Assembly: GCA_016867175.1 (NCBI GenBank)
Contig: VGKF01000006.1
Span: forward strand, 1-17,401
Direction of reading: 5' to 3'
DNA: 17,401 nt
Source of the DNA: Candidatus Omnitrophota bacterium
Lineage (GTDB): Bacteria > Omnitrophota > Gorgyraeia > Gygaellales > Profunditerraquicolaceae
Shown: piece by piece, positions 1 to 6,686 of the stretch
Layout of the letters: every line of letters starts with the position of its first letter
How positions within the stretch are numbered: position 1 is the first letter of the stretch
Translations under genes and position numbers: made by a program
The notes under the pieces: model-generated
The model's input: the letters and a program-made list of their open reading frames with translations, nothing else
Databases searched by the model: none
What the model was told of the DNA's origin: nothing

Positions 1-32
1 GGACACTTTTAAGGGGGTTTAAGAACCGTCCC
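1..32. repeat. Short palindromic repeat-like segment at window edge
   Basis: The first 32 bases begin GGAC and end GTCC(C). They enclose a small hairpin, GGTT (16-19), TAAG, AACC (24-27). Arms of the GGGAC type around AACCGTCCC resemble dispersed palindromes linked to REP-associated (IS200-like) transposases in some uncultivated bacteria; that likeness is from memory, not a search. The segment is in frame with the downstream glycosidase ORF and encodes part of its basic N-terminus, so it may overlap or interrupt the true start of that gene. The left edge is cut by the window. Confidence 0.25.
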
Positions 33-1256
33 TTACTTACTTGGTTTAGCGCTGCCCTGATTCTCTCCTTGTTTTTTTTATTCCTCGCTAATAAGGGTAA
101 CCCCAAGGTTTATATACAAAAGCTGCGCAACGGCCATTACCGGCTGATGGTCCAGCAGAGGCCTTATTTAGTAAAGGGCGTCTGCTATAGCCCCATCCCT
201 ATAGGTAAAAATCATGAATATGACTGGTGGTCTGACCCCAGTAAGCCCTGGCTGGTAGACGGCGAGCTGATGCAGAAGATGGGGATTAACACGATCAGGC
301 TTTATCAGGCGCATGAGAATGCGCAGGCGGTAAGGACAGTTATCCGTGACCTCTATCAACGCTACGGCATCCGCACCATCCTGGGGCACTGGCTGGGTTT
401 CTGGGAGTATCCCTGTCCTTTATATGCGGATAAGTCTTTTCAGGAGAGGATAAAAAAAGAAATCTTAGAGATGGTCTCACTCTATAAAGACGAACCGGGG
501 CTGCTTTTGTGGATCTTAGGGAATGAAAACAATTATACCTGTATGGGCCAGCTGAATCCCTGGCCTTCAGAGGAGGTTGATAAAGAGGCTGACCCTGCAA
601 AACAAAGAATGCTGCGCGCCAAGATATATTATTCTTTTGTCAATGATATTGCCAGGGATATCCACCGCATAGACAAGAATCATCCCGTAGCCTTAGGCAA
701 CGGAGAGCTGGTAGGCCTGGATATCGCAAGCACGGTCTGCCCGGATATTGACCTGGTTGCCTGCATCATCTATCGCGGAAAGACCTTCGGGAATATTTTT
801 AAATACTTAAAGGCAACCTTCGATAAGCCGATCCTACTCAGTGAATTCGGCGCAGATGCATATGACGCCTATCTTCAAAAAGAAGATCAGAATATGCAGG
901 CATTTTTTCTGGAATCACAGTGGCGCCATATTTACGAAAATACAGCCAATAACAAAAAAGGCGCTGGAAACTGTATCGGCGGGACTATGTTTGAGTGGAA
1001 CGATGAGTGGTGGAAGCATAACGAATCAGACCCCTCAACCTGGGATATTCATGATACGGGATCAAACTGGTCTAACGGCAGTTACTATTTCGATATCCAA
1101 GTTAAGGACAACAAGAATATGAATGAGGAGTGGTTTGGCCTGGTAGCGCTCTCTCAGGATCTGGAGAACGGCCTGAACAAGCGCTCACCGCGCAAGGCCT
1201 ACTATGTAGTTAGGGAGTTCTGGAAGAACTCTACGGCAGGAGCTAAAAAACAATGA
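3..1256 (+). CDS. GH2-like TIM-barrel glycoside hydrolase, membrane-anchored or exported, 5' partial
   Basis: The frame is open to the left edge with no ATG or GTG, so the start probably lies upstream. The first in-frame starts are weak (CTG at 57, TTG at 69) and would cut into a hydrophobic segment. Read from base 3, a basic stretch with KNRP is followed by a hydrophobic run (about 33-98), then the soluble domain: a signal anchor or signal peptide. The body matches the catalytic TIM barrel of clan GH-A, family 2-like. It has a GVCYSPIP-like opening, the acid/base motif WILGNEN (Glu codon 525-527), and SEFGADA near the barrel end (candidate nucleophile Glu codon 843-845). A Trp-rich stretch (EWNDEWW) follows. 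It should cleave a beta-linked sugar outside the cytoplasm; the substrate cannot be read from sequence. The stop overlaps the next ATG (ATGA at 1253-1256), so the two genes are probably translationally coupled. Confidence 0.75.
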   Translation, partial: TLLRGFKNRPLLTWFSAALILSLFFLFLANKGNPKVYIQKLRNGHYRLMVQQRPYLVKGVCYSPIPIGKNHEYDWWSDPSKPWLVDGELMQKMGINTIRLYQAHENAQAVRTVIRDLYQRYGIRTILGHWLGFWEYPCPLYADKSFQERIKKEILEMVSLYKDEPGLLLWILGNENNYTCMGQLNPWPSEEVDKEADPAKQRMLRAKIYYSFVNDIARDIHRIDKNHPVALGNGELVGLDIASTVCPDIDLVACIIYRGKTFGNIFKYLKATFDKPILLSEFGADAYDAYLQKEDQNMQAFFLESQWRHIYENTANNKKGAGNCIGGTMFEWNDEWWKHNESDPSTWDIHDTGSNWSNGSYYFDIQVKDNKNMNEEWFGLVALSQDLENGLNKRSPRKAYYVVREFWKNSTAGAKKQ

Positions 1257-2935
1257 AGACAAAGGCCCGGATAATTTTAAGCCTGTTCTTATTCTGTTCT
1301 AGCCCAGCAGTCTTTGCCCAGCAGGATAATAAATTAGTGAATCTCACCAAGCAGATTATAGAGTCCAGGGTCAATACCGAGCTTTATGCCGGTTTTGATG
1401 AGTTAAAGGAGATTTATTTTAAAGACCACAGATATACCGATTTTGTGGAGTTTCTACTCTCGCTTAATAAACAACGCAAAGAACTGGAGCCTTTTACGGA
1501 TTATTATATTGCCCTTGGGCGTTATCAGCAGCTTAAATACCTGGAGGAGTCTCAGGGTTGGGATGAATATTTTAGCCAGGGTAATTTATACAGAGACCAG
1601 ATAAGCTCGGGCTGTCAGAGGGTAATCAAGGCTACCAGCCCTAAAGATAAGCTAAATGTTGGCGCCAGGCTGATACTTTGGAAATATCACCAGGACCAGC
1701 AGGATTCTTTTGCTCAAGAGGCCTTGGCCAGCCTTATGGAAGGTGTTTTGGAATACGCAAAAGAGGCTATGGATTTTGTTCCTATTAAGCAGGCAGCAGA
1801 TGAACTTTCCTCATACAACGAAAAGGCCAAGGCCAAGGAGCTTTATCTGCTTTATGTAAATAAGCTAGTGGGTTACGGCCGGGTTACGGATGAAGAACTA
1901 AAAAAGATTGCCGCTGGTTTTTACCATGAGAAAAACCTAGAGCTCTCCGAGACGATCTATGATATTTATCTGGAAAGGTTAGCAAAGGGCCTGTCAAAGG
2001 AAAAGTTTTTGGCGGCTATGATAGAGGTCGCCAGGCAATTCTCTTATAAAGAAGAAGGGCCCATGGATGCTGCTTATGCCGAGAAGGTTTTCCAAAGGAT
2101 AGAAGGGATAGGCGGCCAGGAGGCCTTTAATGAAGAGTTAACCTACTTACGCGGCTTTACCCTGGAGAAATCCAAGGATTATCCGCGGGCCGGCGCAATT
2201 TATCAACGCGTATATGACCGGTATCTGACCGGGGTCCACCGCGACGAAGTAGAATTTAAGTTAGGTATTATTCATACCTACATATTTAGGGATATAGAAA
2301 GCGGAAGGAGTTATTTTAGCAAACTTTCTCAGAGGGCAATCCCCAGCCCGCAATCCATATCCAGCCTTTACCAGTTAGGCCTGCTTGCGCAATGGCAGAA
2401 CGATCCTGTTAAAGCTAAAGGGTATTATGATGCGCTTCTGGCTTCTACCGGAGGTAATTTTCCCGAAACCGTTGCCTTGGCAAAAGAAAGGATCAAAGAG
2501 CTTCTTGAGTCAAGGCCTATAGAATATAACCTGCGCACATTTTTGGATGTTTCTCTGCGTCCGGAAAACTCTATCTTTGATATGACTAGGACAGATTTAC
2601 GGGCATCTCCCTACAAAACAAAGACAGACCATGATGTGCTAGTAAGGTCAGAAGCCATGGGGTTAGAATCAGGGTGTATGGACGTTGGGGTACAATACCT
2701 CTGGTCCGGCCACTTGGGTACGGAGAGGCCGGCCACAGAGCAATCAGCATTCAAAACCTCCTATATACATAATGGCACTAAGGAGATAAACCTGGTGGTA
2801 GTCTCGCCTTCAGGTATTATTGATAGAAATATCGATATGGTAGATGTTTATCCCGCACCCAGCCCCGCGCTTTACGGGGCGGGCGGGATCCCGCTCCATA
2901 AGAGGAACCAAGCAGCCAGAAATCACGGCGGTTAA
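1253..2935 (+). CDS. Exported TPR-repeat protein with C-terminal Ig/PKD-like domain
   Basis: 560 residues. The N-terminus (MKTKARIILSLFLFCSSPAVFA, then QQ) is a clear Sec signal peptide. Residues ~25-420 are helical with TPR-like spacing, for example YLRGFTLEKSKDYPRAGAIY and LYQLGLLAQWQNDPVKAKGYY, as in outer-membrane or periplasmic scaffolds. Residues ~430-533 look like a beta-sandwich of the PKD/Ig type, with QYLWSG, GTKEINLVVVSPSG and a closing DMVDVY strand. The last ~27 residues (PAPSPALYGAGG to NHGG) are unlike the rest; they are encoded by a palindrome-rich element and are probably not native. The start overlaps the upstream stop by ATGA with AGGAG just before it. Coupling to the glycosidase suggests a shared envelope or polysaccharide role. 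No enzymatic motif was seen. Confidence 0.7.
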   Translation: MKTKARIILSLFLFCSSPAVFAQQDNKLVNLTKQIIESRVNTELYAGFDELKEIYFKDHRYTDFVEFLLSLNKQRKELEPFTDYYIALGRYQQLKYLEESQGWDEYFSQGNLYRDQISSGCQRVIKATSPKDKLNVGARLILWKYHQDQQDSFAQEALASLMEGVLEYAKEAMDFVPIKQAADELSSYNEKAKAKELYLLYVNKLVGYGRVTDEELKKIAAGFYHEKNLELSETIYDIYLERLAKGLSKEKFLAAMIEVARQFSYKEEGPMDAAYAEKVFQRIEGIGGQEAFNEELTYLRGFTLEKSKDYPRAGAIYQRVYDRYLTGVHRDEVEFKLGIIHTYIFRDIESGRSYFSKLSQRAIPSPQSISSLYQLGLLAQWQNDPVKAKGYYDALLASTGGNFPETVALAKERIKELLESRPIEYNLRTFLDVSLRPENSIFDMTRTDLRASPYKTKTDHDVLVRSEAMGLESGCMDVGVQYLWSGHLGTERPATEQSAFKTSYIHNGTKEINLVVVSPSGIIDRNIDMVDVYPAPSPALYGAGGIPLHKRNQAARNHGG

Positions 2936-2953
2936 GCCGTGGAGCTCCATTAG
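2851..2953. mobile_element. Hairpin-rich relic, possibly an IS200/IS605-type right end or PATE-like element
   Basis: This covers the last codons of the TPR gene and the bases after its stop. It holds three strong palindromes: GCCCCG(2862-2867)/CGGGGC(2875-2880) with a CGCTTTA loop; the perfect 12-mer GCGGGATCCCGC (2883-2894); and CACGGC(2924-2929)/GCCGTG(2936-2941), whose loop contains the TAA stop. A near-exact 10-bp direct repeat, GCTCCATAAG (2893-2902) and GCTCCATTAG (2944-2953), brackets the last hairpin. Loops such as CTTTA and GGTTAA, and a hairpin next to a short ORF tail reading RNQAARNHGG, recall the ends of IS605-family elements. That comparison is from memory and uncertain. There is no T-tract, so an ordinary terminator is unlikely. 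Confidence 0.35.
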
Positions 2954-2966
2954 TTCTTTAAAATAC

Positions 2967-2995
2967 TTGACCTAGGTTAATTTTGGTAGTATAAA
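2967..2995 (+). promoter_or_regulatory. Sigma70-type promoter for the ROK operon
   Basis: TTGACC (2967-2972) and TATAAA (2990-2995) are separated by exactly 17 bp. The start site should fall near 3002, giving a leader of about 117 nt before the ROK start codon. It lies just after the hairpin-rich tail of the TPR gene and opens a new transcription unit. Confidence 0.75.
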
Positions 2996-2998
2996 CAA

Positions 2999-3083
2999 GA
3001 AAATTGCCTTCGGCAATAACTTAATGCAATTTTCGAAGTGGTATAAAGGTTTATACTTTCCCAATACCACAAGAAAAGTTATT
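2999..3083 (+). promoter_or_regulatory. Structured leader or multi-operator region of the ROK gene
   Basis: Five inverted repeats are packed into 85 bases. GAAAATTGC (2999-3007) pairs perfectly with GCAATTTTC (3026-3034). ATTGCC (3003-3008) pairs with GGCAAT (3012-3017) across a TTC loop, and this excludes the first pairing. AATAACTT (3015-3022) pairs with AAGTTATT (3076-3083). GTGGTAT (3038-3044) pairs with ATACCAC (3064-3070). GTATAAA (3041-3047) pairs with TTTATAC (3050-3056) around GG, again excluding the previous one. Either these are operators for autoregulation by the downstream ROK or LacI proteins, or the RNA switches between folds. No poly-U terminator is evident, which favours operators or translational control. 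It matches no riboswitch class I know. Confidence 0.5.
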
Positions 3084-3118
3084 TAAGAAATTAAAAATCC
3101 CCTGAAGAAGGCCCTCCT

Positions 3119-4354
3119 ATGCGCAATGTAGACCTGCACAAAGATAGGCTCAGCGAAAAAGAAAGACGTAGTATCGAGATACTGGAGATCCTGCGGCGCC
3201 GCGGCCCTATCAGCCGCCCTGATATCTCTAAAGAGATGGGCATTAACGTAGTAACTATCTCTAACTACCTGGATGATTTTATAAAAAGCAAACTGGTTAA
3301 CGAGAAGGAATTAGATGTTTCCGAGGGAGGCAGAAGGCCTGCGCTCCTTGATTTGAATCCTCAGGGTGGTTATGTGATCGGAGTAGGGCTAAATCTTATG
3401 AGCATGGTCGGCCTTTTGGTGGATATAAAGGGGAATATCATTACCAAGGCCCAGATTGCCCGGCCAAAGGCTTCGGTGAAGGAGATAGCTGAGTGTTTGC
3501 TCGATATCATACGCCAGATACTCAAGCGCTCTAAAGAATATACAAACGATATCCGCGGCGTGGGCATAGGCATGGCCGGGTTAATTAATAAGAAAAACTG
3601 GTCAGTGCACTGGCCGCAGAAGACAGACCATAATTATACCTACGCCTCTGTGGACCTGCCCCTGGGGGAATTAGTAGAGAAGGAATTTAACCTGCCTGCC
3701 TTGGTTGAAAATGACGCTACCTGCGCCTGTTTCGGAGAGCACTGGCTGGATTTAAACCGGGAGCTCAAAAACTTAATTTATATGTTCTCCGGAGTAGGCT
3801 GTGGTATAATGATTAACGGCGAGGTTTATACCGGTACGCAGGGTTATGCCGGAGAGGTTTCTATTTACAACTACAAAGAGGAGGATCTTTTTAACTGTAG
3901 CCTGGGCGGAGGCTGCTTCCTTAAGCGCTGGGAACTAGATTTAGGGATCGTCTCGGAAGTAGAGGCAATACTCAGCCGCGATAAGGCTAAGGCAGAGAGG
4001 TTCTTTAAGATAGCCAACACTTCAAAAGATACTATTGACTTAAAAAGTATTTTTCTTGCTGCTAAGGAGCAGGAGCCGGTCTCTTGCGCTACCCTGGATA
4101 AGGCAGCCAAGAAATTAGGCATTAAGATTGCCTACCTGGTGAATCTTTTAAACCCGGAAGTAGTGGTAATCGGCGGCGGCCTTGAAGAGGCAGGAGAGGA
4201 TTTCTTGAATAAGGCTAGCATCGCCGTGCGGGAGTGGTCTTTTAGGGAAGCCACTGCGGACTTAAAGATTATTTATTCCAGATTAAGAGAGAACGCGGTA
4301 GCCCTGGGAGCAGCGAGCCTGGTTACGCGTAAGATATTCGCCGGCCTATTGTAA
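3119..4354 (+). CDS. ROK-family transcriptional repressor (NagC/XylR type)
   Basis: 411 residues, the usual length for ROK repressors. Residues ~15-75 form a winged helix-turn-helix (GPISRPDISKEMGINVVTIS, then a SEGGRRPALL wing and linker). The rest is the actin-like ROK fold: a phosphate-1 region near 85-105, the glycokinase-type END at 197-199, the GxxINGEVYTG loop with AGEV at 244-247, and GGGLEEAGE near the end. The ROK zinc motif is degenerate: the usual His after GE is missing (GEVSIY), and the CxCGxxGC cluster is reduced to CSLGGGC (260-266). Zinc binding and kinase activity are therefore doubtful, which fits a regulator. The family binds DNA and responds to sugars or sugar phosphates. 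GAAGAAGG (3104-3111) sits 7 nt before the ATG. The structured leader upstream is the obvious candidate for autoregulation. First gene of a three-gene cluster. Confidence 0.85.
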   Translation: MRNVDLHKDRLSEKERRSIEILEILRRRGPISRPDISKEMGINVVTISNYLDDFIKSKLVNEKELDVSEGGRRPALLDLNPQGGYVIGVGLNLMSMVGLLVDIKGNIITKAQIARPKASVKEIAECLLDIIRQILKRSKEYTNDIRGVGIGMAGLINKKNWSVHWPQKTDHNYTYASVDLPLGELVEKEFNLPALVENDATCACFGEHWLDLNRELKNLIYMFSGVGCGIMINGEVYTGTQGYAGEVSIYNYKEEDLFNCSLGGGCFLKRWELDLGIVSEVEAILSRDKAKAERFFKIANTSKDTIDLKSIFLAAKEQEPVSCATLDKAAKKLGIKIAYLVNLLNPEVVVIGGGLEEAGEDFLNKASIAVREWSFREATADLKIIYSRLRENAVALGAASLVTRKIFAGLL

Positions 4355-4363
4355 AGGAATACG

Positions 4364-5506
4364 GTGGACGACAGAACTAAGCTTATTATAATCATCTTTT
4401 TAGCAGTTGTCTTATTAATCAGCCTGGTTGTTAACCTGCAGATTTACGGAGCCAAGAAGACAGTAGAGCAGGAACTTGGCTATGCCAAGAGCGAAAACGA
4501 ATTACTCTCTAAGAAATTTCAAGAAAGCCGCAAGGAGAACAAAGATCTCCAAGAAAAGCTGGATACCCTAACCAGCGAACTCGATAATATCTCCCAGGAT
4601 AATGAAAAGCTCCAGAGGAAGCACGATGAGATGACCAAGAAATACGACGCGCTGCTCGTGGAAAAAGAAAAACTGGATGAGAAAATGAAGGGGCAGGCAA
4701 GCCTGCTGCCGGCTGCACCCTCAAAAGAAGAAAACACCTACTGGGCTGAGTTAGTAAAGGAGAAGACAAATCTAGAGCTGCAACTAAAGACCCTTAAGGC
4801 CGGCAATGAACAGCTCAAGAGCGAGAAGGGCGCGTTAGAGGTTACCCTAAGCAATCTTATGCGCGAAAAGCAGGACCTGCAGGAGCAGTTCCGGTATCAC
4901 CAGAAGATGCTGGATAATATGGCCTCCGAATTTATCTGGGAGAAGAACGCCAGATTCCAGATGCAGGATAAGCTGGCACCCATAAAGAACGAGAATGCGT
5001 TTTTGAGGAGGCAGTTAAGCATAGCCAGCAATAATAAGGCGAAATTACAAAAGAAATTAGAGCAGCTCACCGCCGAGAAGAATATCCTGGAGCGCAGGAT
5101 TATTGAGATTGAGATATTTTTAAAAGACAGGCTCTCGGGTATGGGAGATGTGAGGCAGCAGGCAGAAGAGTTGTTAACTCAGCCCAGGGATACGGGGGCG
5201 CAGTATAAAAAAGAATCAGTAGAGCTACCGCAGATAGTGGTACGTCCTCAATCAGAAACCACTTCCTATAGAGACTCGCAGGACCCATTCTTTTTCGGCA
5301 ATATTTTAAGCGTCAATGAAAATAATAATTTCGTAGTTATAGATTTAGGCGAGAATGCGGGTGTGCGGCCTGGACAAAAATTCCAGGTTTACCGCGGCAA
5401 TGAGGTGATCGCCAACATAGAGGCTATACAGGTACGCAAAGATATTTCCGCCTGCGATATAAAGAAACAATCTATCTCTATACATGCGGGAGATAAGGTA
5501 AAATGA
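4364..5506 (+). CDS. Membrane-anchored coiled-coil protein with FlgT_C-like C-terminal domain
   Basis: 380 residues, starting at GTG (4364) with AAAGGAA just upstream, 9 nt after the ROK stop. Residues ~7-27 are one hydrophobic helix (LIIIIFLAVVLLISLVVNL), an uncleaved anchor. Residues ~30-260 are a long Lys/Glu/Gln-rich coiled coil with heptad-like Leu spacing. After a linker, residues ~307-380 form a compact beta domain (FGNILSVNENNNFVVIDLG, GVRPGQKFQVYR, HAGDKVK) resembling the C-terminal domain of flagellar assembly protein T, found widely as an exported module. The topology implies the coil and domain are outside the cytoplasmic membrane. It probably spans or organises the envelope; no catalytic motif was seen. 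Its position between two transcription factors is odd. Confidence 0.65.
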   Translation: MDDRTKLIIIIFLAVVLLISLVVNLQIYGAKKTVEQELGYAKSENELLSKKFQESRKENKDLQEKLDTLTSELDNISQDNEKLQRKHDEMTKKYDALLVEKEKLDEKMKGQASLLPAAPSKEENTYWAELVKEKTNLELQLKTLKAGNEQLKSEKGALEVTLSNLMREKQDLQEQFRYHQKMLDNMASEFIWEKNARFQMQDKLAPIKNENAFLRRQLSIASNNKAKLQKKLEQLTAEKNILERRIIEIEIFLKDRLSGMGDVRQQAEELLTQPRDTGAQYKKESVELPQIVVRPQSETTSYRDSQDPFFFGNILSVNENNNFVVIDLGENAGVRPGQKFQVYRGNEVIANIEAIQVRKDISACDIKKQSISIHAGDKVK

Positions 5507-5534
5507 AGTCCTTATTCCCGGAGGGGACAAAGAA

Positions 5535-6557
5535 GTGCGTAAGAAAAAAATAAATTCCACAACCGTCTCAATAAATGACGTTGCCCGTTTAGCCGGGGTT
5601 TCCATAACCACGGTTTCCCGCGTAATCAATAAGAGCCCGTCGGTCAAGAGGAAAAACCGCTCCAGGGTCTTAGACGCAGTAAAGCAACTTAAATTTGAGC
5701 CTTCTGTGCTCGCGCAGCGCCTGGCTACCGGAAAGAGCAATGTGGTGGCCTTGCTCATCCCGCGCTACGAGGGCATATTCTATTCTTTCTATGCCCTGGA
5801 GCTGATACGCGGTATAGGCACGCTTTGCGAGGCGTTAAAGTTAGACCTGCTCCTGCATCTTACCGAGGTCAATGCAACGCTTAGCCTGCAAGGTATAGGC
5901 GGGATAGTCTTCGCCGATATTATCGGCAATAAGTCGCAACTCCAAGAGGCCCTAGCTAAGGGCATCCCTTCGATCGTGATCAATAACCGTGTCCAGGATT
6001 TAGAGGTTAGTAGTATCTCGGTGGATAATGTTGGGGGCGCAGAGAGTGCGGTAGATTATTTGTGTAGCCTAGGGCACAAAAATATAGCGCATATCACCGG
6101 AGACCTGGTAACGCAGGCATCCCTCCAGCGCTTAGAGGGATATAAAAAATCCCTGAAGAAAAATAAAATTGAGCTTAACCAGGAGTATATCGTTAAAACC
6201 GATTATTCGCGCGGACAGGCGCGCCAGGCAGCGGAGAAACTTATCCAGATGTCCAGCCCCGCAACAGCGGTGTTTGTGGCCTCTGATTCCATGGCCCTGG
6301 AAGTAATGGCAGTGGCAAGGGAGCTGGGTAAAGATATACCCAAAGATCTTTCAATCGTAGGCTTTGATGATAACCCCTCAGGTCTTTATGGGCCGGTGGC
6401 CTTGACTACCGTAAGGCAACCCCTGGTGCGTATGGCCCAGGAAGGCGTAAAAGAGCTGAACTCTATAATGCATGTTGATAAAAAGGCCCCGATAAAAAAG
6501 ATAGTCCTTCCTACAGAGCTGGTGATCAGGGAGTCCTGTCGTCCCCTCGGATCCTAA
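5535..6557 (+). CDS. LacI/GalR-family transcriptional regulator
   Basis: 340 residues, GTG start at 5535 with GGAGGGG (5520-5526) 8 nt upstream. The N-terminal helix-turn-helix is textbook (VSINDVARLAGVSITTVSRV, residues ~11-30), followed by a hinge helix (PSVLAQRLATGKS). The ligand domain follows the periplasmic-binding fold: VVALLIP, IPSIVINNR, SISVDNVGGAESAVDYL, GHKNIAHITGD, TAVFVASDSMALEVM, DLSIVGFDDNP and LTTVRQP. The stretch between LLLHLTEV and GIGGIVFADI is about 10-15 residues shorter than usual: the segment that normally reads as the XXLLXXRVDGI helix is mostly missing, while the strands on both sides are intact. Last gene of the ROK cluster, probably a sugar-responsive repressor. 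Its TAA overlaps the first NrdR box of the next promoter. Confidence 0.85.
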   Translation: MRKKKINSTTVSINDVARLAGVSITTVSRVINKSPSVKRKNRSRVLDAVKQLKFEPSVLAQRLATGKSNVVALLIPRYEGIFYSFYALELIRGIGTLCEALKLDLLLHLTEVNATLSLQGIGGIVFADIIGNKSQLQEALAKGIPSIVINNRVQDLEVSSISVDNVGGAESAVDYLCSLGHKNIAHITGDLVTQASLQRLEGYKKSLKKNKIELNQEYIVKTDYSRGQARQAAEKLIQMSSPATAVFVASDSMALEVMAVARELGKDIPKDLSIVGFDDNPSGLYGPVALTTVRQPLVRMAQEGVKELNSIMHVDKKAPIKKIVLPTELVIRESCRPLGS

Positions 6558-6572
6558 CACAATTTGTTGTGC
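6557..6572. promoter_or_regulatory. NrdR box 1 (distal)
   Basis: ACACAATTTGTTGTGC matches the NrdR consensus ACACWATATATWGTGT at 13 of 16 positions by eye and is itself palindromic. It begins on the last base of the LacI-family stop codon and lies 31 bp, start to start, from the second box. That is three helical turns, the usual arrangement for NrdR. Confidence 0.65.
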
Positions 6573-6587
6573 CCTATTCTAACGCAT

Positions 6588-6603
6588 ACACAATATATAG
6601 TAT
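6588..6603. promoter_or_regulatory. NrdR box 2 (proximal)
   Basis: ACACAATATATAGTAT matches the NrdR consensus at 15 of 16 positions by eye. It ends 7 bp before the -35 of the nrdJ promoter, so a bound ATP/dATP-sensing NrdR would block RNA polymerase. Together with box 1 this predicts that ribonucleotide reductase synthesis is repressed when dATP is high. No nrdR gene is in this window. Confidence 0.8.
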
Positions 6604-6610
6604 TTTTCTA

Positions 6611-6639
6611 TTGACAAACTCAAAGAGAGGGTTTATAAT
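6611..6639 (+). promoter_or_regulatory. Consensus sigma70 promoter of nrdJ
   Basis: TTGACA (6611-6616), a 17-bp spacer and TATAAT (6634-6639) make a perfect consensus promoter. The AT-rich run before it could act as an UP element. Transcription should start near 6646, giving a leader of about 40 nt. AGGAGAAAG (about 6677-6685) is the ribosome binding site before the ATG at 6687. Such a strong promoter would need repression, consistent with the two NrdR boxes. Confidence 0.85.
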
Positions 6640-6658
6640 TCTGGAGCAACTATAAACC
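6630..6658. promoter_or_regulatory. Operator-like inverted repeat over the nrdJ -10 and start site
   Basis: GGTTTATA (6630-6637) and TATAAACC (6651-6658) are perfect 8-bp arms around 13 bp. The left arm overlaps the -10 and the right arm lies just past the expected start site, so a dimer bound here would occlude the promoter. It is distinct from the NrdR boxes. The octamer GGTTTATA also occurs in the ROK leader (3048-3055). Which protein, if any, binds is unknown. Confidence 0.4.
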
Positions 6659-6686
6659 TCAAGTCTTTTTAAATTAGGAGAAAGAA

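Noticed and set aside
69..71. TTG 69 as the real start of the glycosidase
   Set aside because: It would cut the hydrophobic anchor, has no ribosome site, and the frame continues open upstream with a fitting basic N-region.
841..1122. 93-residue + strand ORF inside the glycosidase
   Set aside because: It is out of frame with a conserved catalytic domain and has low-complexity, unrecognisable sequence.
6557..6572. Intrinsic terminator after the LacI-family gene
   Set aside because: The CACAA/TTGTG hairpin is short and has no T-tract; it is better explained as an NrdR box.
6640..6686. Cobalamin riboswitch before the B12-dependent nrdJ
   Set aside because: The leader is only about 40 nt, far too short for that aptamer, and has no B12-box-like sequence.
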